The notes under the pieces were generated by a model. The model worked only from the letters and a program-made list of their open reading frames with translations, had not been told where the DNA came from and did not search any database. Positions 38,241 to 50,976 of a stretch of DNA of 64,000 nt are shown one piece after another. Source of the DNA: Aphelocoma coerulescens (Eukaryota > Chordata > Aves > Passeriformes > Corvidae). Numbering within the stretch: position 1 is the first letter of the stretch; each line of letters starts with the position of its first letter. Location of the stretch: the NCBI RefSeq assembly GCF_041296385.1, contig NC_091017.1:49536214-49600213 (forward strand), given 5' to 3'. The position numbers and the translations under genes are program-made.

Positions 38241-41200
38241 TGTATCTCTTGAACGGATTCAGACAACAGAGAGCAACAAAGTCCTACAGTCAGACTGCCG
38301 TTTTTATGCTTCATTTTTGCAATTAGAAAGGATGTGTCCTTGTTGATTACTTTTTACTTCTATTTTTATTTTTATTTTTTTACTTATCTTTTCAGAAGTA
38401 GTTTACCATAATGTATGTATACCATAAACCTTAATGTGCACTATTACTCTGTGGGTTCAAATACTAGAAATTACGCTTTGTATATCTGAATGTATGTTTT
38501 ACTTTATTTGTCAGGATAATAATATCCTAATAGCTGGGCTTATTAGCAGAGCTTTAAACTAGATTTTATGGGAGAAAGGGATATTCTCCTGAGTGTCAGA
38601 GAGGAACAAGGAAGCAACAACTAGCTATGATGTCAAACTCCATGAATCTAGTACAAAGAAGAAGTCCCTGTCTATTTGTGCAGTGCCACTGAAAAAAGCA
38701 AATCACTCTTAAACAATAGGATGAAGAACTCAGGATGCTCACACAGAAATAAAACAACAGAGATTAATTCTCATACAAGGGATAAGAGGGATTATACTTT
38801 ACTGGATTACAAACCATCTACTTAAAATTATAGATGTGTGACAAGAAAGAGAATCAGGCATGCACAAAATACAAGAGAATTACCAGTTATAGAAGAAAGA
38901 TTTGATCTGGATAAAAATCTTGAAGTCTTCTGCCACTGACAAATGTCAAAGGAATATTAGGTTTTTTTCACTTCATACAAGGCTTCATACAAGGCTTAAG
39001 GCAGTGAACATGGGTCCTAAAAGGAGAGCTGCAGAATACTCCTGAAATTAGCTGAGCACATCCTTATTTCAAGCATTTTAACCATGAAGAAGTCTAATTA
39101 AGGGAGAATATTCTTTTACCAAACAGAAAGAATATGCCTGAGAACTTTACACGTTTGTCAGGTAAGTCCACATCTTACCAGGGAAAAGCCTAGGTATTTA
39201 AAAGAAGACTCTCCCCTTTTTTTCCTATTTTTTTAATGTATTGTAGTGCTCCACAGAATGAAAAGCCATAGCAAGAAATAAATATCTAAAAGAAAGTTGC
39301 ACTAATTTTAAGAATAAAGACTTAATTTCCTGGAGTAGGAGAGAAAAAATTTTCCATACATTGCTTTTGATTCTGTAGATTATAGAATATTTTTATCTGG
39401 GTGCTCCTTTATGTATGTGAATCCCTAAAGCTAAATCTTGTTCATTGCTGTGTTGTGTGCATCCTAAACATTTATTCATAATGATAATGACATAAAATAA
39501 GATCTTATTTGTTTCAGTTTTAACAAAATGTTATTCAAACTCAATGGCAATGGTCAAATTATTTGTAGTATTAGTATACTCTCATGGTAACATTGCTAAT
39601 TGATTGAAAGGATAATTTGCTGGTAGACATACTTAAGTGACATTTACTAGTGATGCTTTGGCAATGTTTTTTACTTATGTGAAGCCATGGTTTTATTCAC
39701 ATTTATCTGTGGAGTCAGATATCACTCAGGGATCTATTTGTGATCATTGACAGATCTATATGAGCTATAAGCAACTTCACATTCTCAACAGACCAATATA
39801 GTAATTTAAAAAGTAGCATAACTCTTGCAGAGGAGATTCCCAGGGGTTTCTTTCTATAGCACAGGATTTTGAAAGGCTTGCTTTTTAATAAATACCTGAG
39901 GCAGAAACATATTCTTCAGAAAATCATGAAGATTTATTATTCTACTCGTCTTTACATCCTGTGCTTTTCCCTTGATATTTGTGATGATTAACCCTTCTTC
40001 ATGGCAGGAAATCTTACTTAACTCTTTTTTTTCACCATAGGAATGGAATTTAATACTAGGCTAAGTTATATGTGTTAAGAAATATTCCCTTCTTTATCTT
40101 TTGGTACCTAGCCAGAATAATAAAAGGTGGTTTCTGAATATATATATGAAGTGGTTGGGATTTTATCAACTTGCTTCTCATCTACATCAGAGGACAAACT
40201 CCCTCAGACTACAGAAATAGAGAAAAGATCCCAAAACCATCCTCCAAAATTCTCAACATTTCTCAAAAAAAACCTTCAAGTGCTTTCAACATCCCTCTGC
40301 CTTCAATGCTACAGAGTCAATGCTCAAGGGACTAATAACAATTAAATATTTATGCTAAGCTGATGGAATCAGTTGTCTGTTTGCATTCTGCACTCGAACA
40401 TTTAACTTTCGAGTTTCCTGGATGTGGTCTCTACCACTTTGCATTTAGGTCCCTTCACTTATGCCCCTGTTTTTGGGCTCCTAATGGGAACTGCTCATTA
40501 AATGTGTTTCAAATATTCTCCAGGACTACCTTTTCTAGAACAAAATGTTTCTTGAAAATTGATGTAGTGAGACTTTTTCAGATCACACCCCTGCTTTTAA
40601 GGTACCTTGGGATGGGAGGTGCTTTTGATTCAGGCAATGGAGAAAGACATATGGTAGCAAATAGCTGCAATTACTGGGCCTATGTCTTAGCTGAAAAGGG
40701 CTAAATTTTTGCTTTTAAATTTAAAAATGAAAACCAAAAATAATTTAAGTTGTTGGTCACATTTTGGGGCTAAAATGCACTAGTGTGACTCACCAAAGAC
40801 AGTGTTACTAGAGTTATGTTGAAGTCTTCATGTCAAGCTTACAAGTAAAAATAAAAATAACCATGCTTCTAAAATTAAAATTCTCTACGGTTTAAGGAAA
40901 TACAGTTAAATATTAGCCAGTGCTTTAAGGTTTTAATTTTTTTTTTTTTGCATTGGAAATACCGAAAGCTGTCTAAATAATGTATGGTAATTAAAAAATA
41001 TGGGAATTCCTATATACAAAACCAAAACACCAAGTAATGTATAACACTTTTCAACAAATGAGGTGACAGCATTGTGAGAAAACGGAAAATAAAATTCACG
41101 TGCAGAGGTATCTCAGAAAAAGATAGTGAAGCATTTGTCTTTTTAAACCAGTCAAGGACAGTAAGAGAGATTGCTTCATAAGAGTTCAAAGCATATCCCA

Positions 41201-42694
41201 TAACTATGAAGCAGGAAATGGAAAAGCCATTTAATGAAAATTGTTAGGTATCCTGTGTAAACTGGTTAGGTTCAAGGCCACTTCTGATTTCCTGGAAAGG
41301 AATACTTTTATGATTAGTGAGTTTTCTATAAAAATGTTGAGAATATTTATAAAGGATTAAAAAGATGAAATGGCAGCCTTTGGTGTCTGCTGGTCCAGAA
41401 GAGTGTCCTTAAAAAATTACAGTGTGCAAGTGATATATACTGGATTCTGGCATACTGGCATTTTGATTCCACATTAGTATCAAGATAAAGCACAACACCA
41501 GAGATAAAGGAAAGAGTAAGTGCCATATACGTGAGGCAGAAAACAACCTGGAGTTTCTGGAATATATGACCTGTCAGTGTCACACAACTTTAGTCTGAAG
41601 GTTCAGCTTCAAAAATCACTTGAAGAAGTACAAAATATTTTGTCTTTTCTCATTCTTTACTGTGTTTGAGTGGGTGAGTCCCTATCATCTTGGATGTTCT
41701 TTGCTTGTTTTGTTCCTTCACATGCAGTTGCTCCTAAGTGAGAATCATTAGTTAACAACTGGCTCAGAACTCTCCAATTTTCAGGTCACTTTCTTTACTC
41801 CATGGTGCTTATTTGTTCCCTGCTTACTGTGAATCTCTTCACTAAGTCCGTCAACAGATGTAGGCCTTGGAACCTGACCAAAAAAATCAATATTCTGTTG
41901 TCTCTATAGAGATTTCTCCAAAATTCTTCATCTTTCCTACTACTTTGGGGAGACCATTGGCTTCAGTTTCTGAGCCCCCTCTTTGGAGCCCTTTTGATCC
42001 TAAACTTATACTCATGAGTGACATTTCATCAGCTTTTCTTCCAGGTTTATGGGAGAGGTCACCAAAATCCTCTGCTTATTGTAGTGCTTAAGACCATTTG
42101 AGATAGTGCAATGTCAGAAAAGGAGAAAGTCTTGAGCAAATTGGCCAAAATACCCCAGAATAGGGAAATAGCTAAGTCAGACATCGCTAGGGATTTTCAG
42201 ATGTCAGGACTAGAACTGTGATGTATCCTAAGAACATCCCCAGGAGGAGCATGCCTTGACAATCTCTCTATTTTCACTTTTAGTTTGATTAAATATGTTG
42301 TTTTTTTTTTTTTTTAAATCAATATTATTATATTAGGATTGCTAACAGTTTCCTCTATTTTGAGAAAGCTTACTTAGTATAATAAATATTGCTGCTATTC
42401 ACTCTGAAACGTAGAAGCTCATATTTTTAATTAGGTATTTGAAGAAAGCCTAATTTTTATCTTTTTAAAATTTCACTTTATTTCATCCAGTTCTATTTTT
42501 ATCCCTTATGAATAACTGAATCAATATATTTTCAGTATTTGATATGAATGTCCCATATATTTACCCTGATAACATAGCAGTCACAAGTTTATGTTTTCAT
42601 AACACTAACTTATACTTCAAGATTTAAAACTGTAGAGTGCCACAATGCAGGGCCACATGAATACATTAGAGTTTCAAGTAAATTTGTTTCATTT
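38241..42694. other. Unassigned AT-rich DNA
   Basis: No gene was recognised. The longest frame, 113 codons at 40363-40704, has no known domain and no supporting context. A 12-bp direct duplication (CTTCATACAAGG twice) is at 38971-38994, and T tracts are at 40937-40949 and 42301-42315. Confidence 0.5.
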
Positions 42695-44216
42695 AAATGC
42701 AGACTAGTGAGGGTGACAGTGTTTGCTACAGGCCACCTGATCAGGTGGATGCCTTCTAAAGGCAGCTGGAAGTACCCTCACTGTTACGGGCCCTGGTTCT
42801 TGTGGGGGACTTCAACCACCCTGACAATCACTGGAGGAACAACACAAAGCACAAGCAGTCCAGGAGGCTTCTGGAAAGCTTCGATAACTTTCTGATACAG
42901 GTGATGGTGAAACCAAGTGGGAAGGGTGTGCTGCTGGAACTTATACTCACAGACAAGGAAGGTCTGGTGGGAGATATGAAGTTTAGGGGTAGCCTTGGCT
43001 AAGTGACCATGAGTTCAGTATTCTGTGAGAAGGAAGCAAGCCAATGAGTAAGGTTGCAACCCTAGACTTCAGGAGACCTAACTTTGGTCTCTTCGGTGAA
43101 CTTCTTGGAAAAATTCCATGGGAATGTGCCCTACACGGAAGAGGGATCCAATAGAGCTGGTCAGTATTGCAAGATCACTTCCTCCTGACTGCCTGGAGTG
43201 CATCCCTCTGGGCAGGAAAATGCAAAAGGGGACAGGAGACCTACATGGATGAATAAGGAACTCCTGTCAGCAGATATACGTGAAATAGGGACAGCATGTT
43301 TGGGATGAATGTAGCAATATCAGAGTATTCAGAAATGCAACAAGGAAGGCTAAGGCTCATCTGGAATTAAATTTGTTTGAAGATGTTGAGGATAACAAGG
43401 AGGGCTTCTTCAAAAACATCAATAACAAAAGGAATACTAAGGAAAATGTGGGCCCCTACTCAATGGACCAGTGACTGTTGCAACAGAGGCTGCAGAGAAG
43501 GCTGAGATGCTGAATAACTTCTTTGCTTCAGTCAGGCCTCAGGAATTAGTGACCCAGGAGACTCGGGACAAGGCCTGGAGAAAAGAAGACTTTCCCTTGA
43601 TTGAGAAGGATTGGGTTAGAGACCATTTAGTCAAACTTGATATCCAGAAGTCCATGGGCCCTGATTGGATGCGCTCACAAGTGCTGAGGGAACCTTCAAA
43701 TATCATTACTAGGCTACTCTCAATCATCTTTGAAAAGTCATGGCAATCAGAAGAGATGCCTGAGGACTGGAAAAAAGGAAATGTCACCCCAGTCTTCAAA
43801 AAGGACAGAAAGGATGACAGATGAAACTACAGGCTCACCTCAGTCCCTGGATAGGTAATGAAACAGGTCATCCTAGGGGCCATGTCTAAACACATGGAAG
43901 ACAAGAAGGTGGTGAAAAATACTCCAAATGGGTTCACCAAAGGGAAACCATTCTTGAGCAACCTTACTGCCTTTTTTTGATGGGAGAACTGACTGAATAG
44001 ACGAGGGGAATGCAGTGGATGCTGTCTACCTAGACTTTAGCAAGTCTGTTTGACACTCTGATTTTCCCAGAGATTGTGGAGTCTCCTTCTCTGGAGATAT
44101 TTGAAAGCTGTCTGGACATAATTCTGAATAACATGCTCTGGGTGACCCTGCTTGAACAGTGAGGTTGGACTAGATGACCTCCAGCGGTTGCTTCCAACCA
44201 TTCTGTCATTCTTTGA
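42695..44216 (+). mobile_element. CR1 LINE copy with endonuclease and partial RT, internally deleted
   Basis: This is the longest CR1 here. Its plus frames give, in order: a decayed CYRPPDQ-like endonuclease segment (about 42730); GDFNHPDNHW (about 42805), the conserved endonuclease GDFN motif, leading on to SRRLLESFDNFL; DKARWK-like linker sequence; then MGPDWMRSQVLRE, EEMPEDWKKGNVTPVFKK and NYRLTSVPG of the RT fingers; GFTKGKPFLSNL; and a degraded VYLDFSK motif (about 44015-44045), the first catalytic-aspartate region. The sequence then jumps directly to the ORF2 C-terminal IVESPSLEIFESCLD-like codons and the 3' UTR GGTTGGACTAGATGACCTCC, ending CCATTCTGTCATTCTTTGAT. The RT region containing FADD is missing. 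Stops and frameshifts make it inactive. Confidence 0.93.
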
Positions 44217-46964
44217 TATAAAAGGTCTATTGAGCCAGATGCCAGAACGACATTTTTTTCTCAGAAATGCATAAAGATTTTCAGAAGGAAGACTCCTTCA
44301 GAAATTTATGACACTAATGGATCTGAGGCTGATGCTCCATAGAGATAAGTCTGGATGCACCTTAGATATCTCCATGGTCACTATAAATTTATCACATGTT
44401 CTGAGAGAAGGAACTACTGAGTAATTCCATTATTCATGCTATCCTTGTTCACTATACACTGAGAAGGAAAAAGGGATACCATGTTTTTCTAGTGGATGTG
44501 TTATATTACTTTGATGAAAAATGGTTTGGAAACTTCTTTCTTTTACTCTCACTGTATTTGAAAAATTTATGTCAGAGTTTTCCAGTGAAGAACAGAGAAG
44601 AAACTCCAAAAGATATATGTGATCAACATGTAAAAATATAATTTTTTAACTACTCTAGCTTTTGATCCAGTGAAATTAAGTTCCCACTTATGCTATAAAA
44701 CCAGTGCTGCACTGTATTTTAGATAAGCACAATATATAGAAAAAATCAGACAGATAAACAACCTTTTGATAGAATCATAAACACCACAGAATCAAGACAA
44801 CTGAAGTTTAATAAGCAGATATTTTATGGAGACTAACTTCCATAAAGTGGATATTGCTCCCTTTTCACCTGCCCCACATTCTGTAGATTGTTCTTCATTT
44901 CTGGCTCAAAAAATACCTAGCAATCTCATTTTAATTCAAAGATTCCCTCCTGTCTCCGACCAAAAAATAATTTTCAGCAGTTGTTTTAAAGCACAAAGTT
45001 TTACATTACAGGTCATCACAAGGAAGAAATACACATATGCTACTTTCAAATGTGCATGCAAAGAGTGAGAAGTAAGAATGATCTCTACGATTTTTAAAAG
45101 AATTTTTACAGTTATACTGACATTTACAAAGAAATATATTCATGGTGATTCTGCTTTGAAAATTTTATTCATTTTTACTTTTCAATTTATTCTAGTCATA
45201 CTTTGAATGAATAAGCTTTTTTTCAGTACAGAGAAGAAAAGAAATTGCCTTGCAATTTATGCAAAAGTCAACTTTAATATATGACTGAGTAGAATTCAGA
45301 TTAGTATGAACACTTTTGTGGTATCAAATGTTCCCTGACAACATTGTAAAAGTTTAGGAATTTCTGTTCTCTGAGCTAAGAAACCAAATGGCAATTTGGC
45401 ATCTGAAGATAAAAATTGAATTATGTCATATATGCTTAATAATTAATGTGTTCTGTATACTAGCTGCTTAGAATAATTCAAATGGTATATGAGATCCAAA
45501 TGTGATTTTTGTTACAACTGAATGAATCACCAATATGTACTTCATCAGCAATATGCAGAAACAACTGATATTTAGAATTGCTTTTTGCTCAGTTTAGGTT
45601 TACATAACCCCAGTGGTAAAATAAACATGAATAAAAAACATCTGTTCAAATAAATTCAGAATTAGTAAATGACTTACTCTCAAATGACACCAGAAGGGAG
45701 GCTCAAGGGAAAATATTAACAAACAGTAATGTCGCATCACAACTTCTATAACTTTGTCTCAGCATGGCACGCCACAAAGCAAGCTGTCTGCTAGTCTCAT
45801 TAAATTATTTGGAAATTGCTTTTTCTTATGCACTAGGGTACATTTTTGAGAAATAATTATTTTGTTATTAAAGTTGAAAACTATTTTTATTGGTTCAGTC
45901 AGTTTACAATGTGTGGCTTTTAGGGAATGGTAAGTTATGAGAAACACTGGAGTTCCTGCATGTTGCTAACCTGAGTCCATCAATGCTTCCACACAAATGA
46001 TAAGCACTGATGAACACAACTGATGAGCAGCTGTCACTTCAAAAGCTTCCTTTGCAATAAAAAAGGAAATGTTGATCAGAGGAATAGAATGTAATAAATT
46101 TAAGGCAAAAATGCAAGCTGGTAATTATACGGATGAAAATTCTAAAACCATGTTTCCAATTTTATTTAAGACTTTGCATTACCACAAGGCCTTTCAACAA
46201 TGTCTTATGCTCTCACCATGAATATTTGAATAATTCATTCAGTTTTTTAACATATCTGCTGTTATTCTTGATCTCAGATCTGCAACTGCAGCTCTCTGAT
46301 GTCTTCTAATGTCCATTGAATTTACACAGATGTCCATAATTCATTTCAGTGGGCCTTTTTATCCTGTATCATTTTACTGAGATGATTTAGTCTTTCTGAG
46401 TGTTTCTTTCAAACTTTCTTGGCAGTTGCAAGGCACTTTCTAAAGTCTTATAGATTGTTCTTTACATGGGCAAGGTTGTGCACTGACTTGTTTCCATTTG
46501 AAAACTAGTAAGAGAGAATTGATAAAGGATATGAGAAAATATGCTTTGGAAGAGTGAAAGAAAAGAAGTTAGCATTCTGTCTTCATAAACCTTAGATTCC
46601 ACAAATTTTAATGATATCACCTGCCCCAATAAAGTAATAAATTATGCTTTGTAAAATGACATTATTGGGTTTTTATAAATTCTCTTAATAAATTATGTTA
46701 TGCCTTGTAAAATGAAATTATTGGCTTTTTTGTAAATTCTCTCTACAAATAAAAATAAATCAACCAAAGGGGTATAAGTCTTAAGTAGTCACAGATACTT
46801 TTACCATCTGTAAAACAATACTCTCTTATCAAAAATAATTTATATTTTGAAGTCATGTTTTCCTCCAAGAAACATTTATTCATTTGTGGTTTTTTCCTTG
46901 AACACTAAACTTTCTATTGCCTTAAATTATTGCCTTTAATCTCTGCAGACTGAATGATGTGAAG
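44217..46964. other. Unassigned AT-rich DNA
   Basis: No gene was recognised. It holds the imperfect tandem duplication at 46635-46743. Confidence 0.5.
46635..46743. repeat. Imperfect tandem duplication, units of about 51 and 58 bp
   Basis: Two adjacent units begin TAATAAATTATG, continue TTGTAAAATGA-ATTATTGG, and end TAAATTCTCT. The second contains a few extra bases (TTATGCC for TGC-like sequence). The divergence suggests an older duplication than the one at 24.6 kb. Confidence 0.9.
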
Positions 46965-47218
46965 CAGGTGCCCCTCTCTCCAGCCTGTCGAGGCCCTTCT
47001 GAAGAGCTGCACAGCACTCTGGGGTATGGACTGCTCCTCCCAGCTTTGTGTCATCAGCAAACTTGCTGAGGAGGCATCTGCCCCTTCCTCCAAGTCACTG
47101 ATGGATAAGCTAAACAATACTGGACCAAGTCTAAACCCTCAGGGGCACTGCTAGTGATAGGACTCCAACTAGGCTCTGTGCTGCTGATCACAAACCTCTA
47201 AGACTTGCCATTAAACTT
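46965..47218 (-). mobile_element. CR1 LINE ORF2 fragment around the RT active site
   Basis: On the minus strand the fragment gives [15 protein letters not shown], matching the CR1 RT segment GP-LF-ISDL. A frameshift follows, then [11 protein letters not shown] (about plus 47041-47070), the intact FADD catalytic box. A degraded downstream region, around STGWREG, comes next. Neither the 3' UTR nor the 3' terminal repeat is present, so this is an internal fragment, separated from its 3' end by deletion or rearrangement. The 67-codon minus frame is part of it. Confidence 0.87.
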
Positions 47219-50200
47219 GCTGATATTTGTTTATCAGCAATTTATAGAGCATGTCCATCAGGATTGTTTCTATATGCAAATGCGCTACATCAGAGATCTA
47301 CTAGAAATCTTGCTGATTCTTCAAGTATGTTTTCTTATTTTCCAAATGCAGAATTGCTGTAAACCCAGAGTTGATCATAATTTTAATTAGCACTTGAATA
47401 TCAGCTTTGAACTAAAAGAGACAGCTAAAGAAGAAAGTGATTGGTGGTCATAGTGTTCAGTTCCATTATCTAGTCTAACACACCCAAATTTCATAATGAG
47501 AATTATTAACAATTAAGGGTTTTATTCTACTTCAGTTGCTACAAAAGTTACAGATATAAAGAAGTTAATCCTTTCCACCTTTCAGACCTTGTTGCCATTC
47601 TATTATTTGATGTATATTATTATGTTGTCAGCTGCTTACCTAGAATTCAATCTATTCCCTTCCCCAAATGGAGAAAGAGCAAGTGAAAAATGCCTGCAAT
47701 AAAAGTTGTAGCTGAATACCTGTGCAGGAACAAACTTTTATTTCTGGGCTCGATATGTAATTTCTATTGGTTAGTGCTTGATTATTATTATATGGACACA
47801 GGTGTTGTTGAGATAATTATTGCATGCGGTTTCTGATAGTTTAAAATCAAATGAGCTCATTACTCTCTGGATGTTTTACACCAGGCAAAAAATATATCTC
47901 CTTTTATCATGGTCAATATAACTCCATTTTTAATTTATCTTAACTTAGGAGGAAGATGATCAAAAATCCCATGGCATTGCTTCAAGTATTTTTACAATTT
48001 CTAAGAATGACTCATTTTATAGGAACTCCTTTTAGGTGGAGAGGTTTGTTTTAACACAGACAAAAAGAGTGGAACAGATCAGCATCAAACCTGGATGAAA
48101 AAAAAAGTGAACCCCTCCCAACCCCCCAAATAGTCCAAGAGCTTTTGAGATTTGACATAACGAAGACTTGTTAAAAATACAATAAATATATCTACTTACA
48201 TTCACTTAATTTTTCCTTGTTGCTGGTAGTAAGGTACTGGTTTCCACTATGGGGATCCTCTTACCAATTTTTTGTAGAGCAAAGACAATAGTAAATAAAA
48301 GATCTTTTATGCAACTCTGAAATATTATTGGAAATGCATTAAAATATTTTATGTTTTGAATTATAAGAGTTAAAGACATTTTAAATGTTAGAACAATATT
48401 TTTATTACAGAAACTCCTTAAGGAGTTCACATAAGACTTCTTAGTATCTGTAACATATGAATAATACAGCAGTTTTAATTAGTTATGAAGAAGGAGGTTA
48501 GGTCACATATTATAATATTAAGTTGGAATAAGCCAATTTAAAGCTGGGTTCACTTTCATATGTTAATCAAAATCTTTTTTTTTAAGGGTAGATGTCAATT
48601 TTTAGCAGAATATTATTATTTTTTTGGTCATTATTGAATAGCTTCATGAATATTTATTTTCCACTGCTTACATTAATATTGTGAAAATTGATGTATTCTC
48701 ACATAATTTGGAATGAGATCACTTCTTTGGATGCTACAGGATGAAGCCAGGTTTATGTTTTCAAATCGATGACTAGGTGTGGAATGGCACACACAGAAAA
48801 AAGAATTATTGCATGAAAATTCTCATTTTACTGAGTTACAAATAAGACTGGCTGGGTGATACCTCATTTTTAGATAAAGTAGGACATGTAAGCAGTTAAG
48901 ATTAATCCTTTTGTGAATTGAAAAACAACAGAATGTCAAATTTTATTAAGCATACAGAAAAAACATCCTCGGTGCTCTCTGGGAGGAAATAGCTGTCTTG
49001 AAATTTCAGTTTGTAACAATGAAAATGTCTGAAGAATCATTAGTTTTTTTCTAATATTCAAAAAATAAGCTGGTATTAATAGCCAAGAGTAGGACTGCAA
49101 TTTTATTTGCAAAAGGAAAGGATCATGAGACCCAGTAACTAGTTCTGACTCCTTCTGAGCCATCTTTAGAGATGAGGAAATAATGCAAGGCTCTACTACC
49201 CAGGCAGATCTCATTGCCATATATCAGGATTGATTTTGTGTGAAATGAGTATTATAATGACAGATGGAGACTTTTTTCCTTTTTTTTATTCTTTGTGCCT
49301 CTAAATGTTAGGTATTCATATCTCAAATTCTCCAGTCTGAATTATTTTTCTCTTCATGTCCTTATAAAAGAAGATACACTCAAGAGATATCCATTCTGTT
49401 ATTGGAAGTATATTTAATTTTATCTCAAGCCAGAAATGCTGGGTTTTCTTTCTTTCTTTCTTTACTTATTTTTTGTTTGGTTTTTTGTTGTTGTTGTTGT
49501 TGTTTTAATTTTGAAGAGGGCTTACTTGGTCATTGGCATTACCTAATCTTAAAAAAAAGTCATCAAAGGAATTGTTCTTGTTTGGGTAAATATGACTGGT
49601 CAGCTCTGGATGTGAGCATTTACTTGACTTTAACTGTATTACTCAGAACAGGGAAACCTCCAAAATGCCAACTTCCTGGACTGTGTCCTACAGTAAAATA
49701 GGATTAGATGTCATCGGGGTTGCCTGATGTGAGAAATATATCTGCACATTAGGATTGGTCTGTGATACTTGTTATAACTATTAACCACTCCAAAAGCTTT
49801 TAGACTGACTAAATGAAAGAACTATCAATAACATGATTTGAACCATCTGATGTATTTTCTCTACTAAGTTATGAATATCTAGATATTAAGTACCTGAATC
49901 ACTCACCAAACCTTTGAAAAGTATTAAGGTCAATGATGTAGTTGAATATATTTCTGTCTTTATTTTTTTTTTGTAAAATGAAATACTTTCAACTGATATA
50001 AAATGATGGCTCTGGAGTATGAAAGCTTTTGGGTACAGGACAAGGGTAAATGAAATGAAAATGGAAATGTAAGCTTTGTTCAGTATGAGCCAAAGGATAT
50101 TAGAGATGATATGAAGGATACATCAAGATCTCAGGGGACTGATGACTCAGTTTGAGCTTCATTCAGTCTGTAGTCATTTTACGGGGGTTATACTTTTGTA

Positions 50201-50708
50201 GTTCCAATCAAATAGGACAAGATAGATCCTAATATAATTATGTTTAATGATTAGATTTACCAGCTTTTCAACTTTTATCTTCTCTGTGGAGGGAAAGTAA
50301 TTTGCGTTTGGTAACAATTTTTTTTCTCCTCTAATGGTTGATTTCGGTCTTTAATTAAAGCATTTTTTTCTTTCTTTTATCAACTGCTAAAAACCTCAGA
50401 TCCTCCTATCTGCACTATTTCTTCTATGTACTGTTCTTGAGTCATGATTGTGCATCTTAACTAAGAAGGAGGAAGACAGAATTATTTAATGTATCAAAAA
50501 ATATCTTATATAAGGAATATATATTTTAACTCCAAAGAAATAAAGCATCAGGGCCAAAAGGAAGATGTTTCGTTTACTTTGGCATCTTTACTTTCAAAGA
50601 GAATTTCATTCATTGTTCCTATAATTTATAATGTGAGTTCTTAAATGTGTGTAGTAAAAGGGCCACTATCAGCCTTTGCACCACAGGCTACACCGTCATT
50701 CAATTGTT
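47219..50708. other. Unassigned AT-rich DNA
   Basis: No gene was recognised. It includes the simple repeats at 49.44-49.50 kb. The 99-codon plus frame at 49402-49701 is partly encoded by those simple repeats and is not credible as a gene. Confidence 0.5.
49445..49502. repeat. (TTTC)n then (TTG)6 simple repeats
   Basis: About four TTTC units (49445-49463) are followed, after a short T/G-rich stretch, by six TTG units (49485-49502). Confidence 0.93.
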
Positions 50709-50976
50709 TACACTGCTAATAACTTCTTCCTGATATCTGTCTAAACTTTTCTTAGCCTCAGGACATTGTTCTTCATCTGTCATTTCTTGAGACTGTGGCT
50801 GAGATTTTTATCATGTAAACTGTCACTGTGAGGGCATTTGTAGACGGTTGGAAACACATAATATCCCCTTAGTATTCACCATTCTAAATTTCATACATTC
50901 ATCTCGCTCAGTCTCTCATTACAGGATTTATCCTCCAGCAATTGTGTCAGCCTCATTTCCTTTGTAGTTTCACTAT
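50709..50976 (-). mobile_element. Ancient CR1 LINE ORF2 3' region relic
   Basis: The plus strand matches antisense CR1 in order: AACTTCTTCCTGATATCTG-TCTAAAC (about 50730), GGACATTGTTCTTCATCTGTC (about 50761), then after a less conserved gap CTCAGTCTCTCATTACAGG-TTTATCCTCCAGCA and CCTCATTTCCTTTGTAGTTT (about 50952). In sense orientation this corresponds to the C-terminal part of ORF2, where later copies encode LRELGLFSLEKRRLRGDL-like sequence. High divergence and loss of reading frame indicate an old insertion. Confidence 0.7.

Noticed and set aside
37926..38252. 108-codon frame with hydrophobic stretches, superficially a membrane protein
   Set aside because: The DNA matches antisense ancient CR1. 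Hydrophobic runs are expected from translated T-rich sequence.
40363..40704. 113-codon plus frame as a gene
   Set aside because: It has no recognisable domain, no repeat or coding periodicity I can see, and no splice or promoter context.
43471..43824. 117-codon plus frame resembling a reverse transcriptase
   Set aside because: It is a remnant of CR1 ORF2 within a decayed, deleted LINE and not a host gene.
49402..49701. 99-codon frame with a leucine- and cysteine-rich segment resembling a membrane anchor
   Set aside because: That segment is encoded by TTTC and TTG simple repeats.
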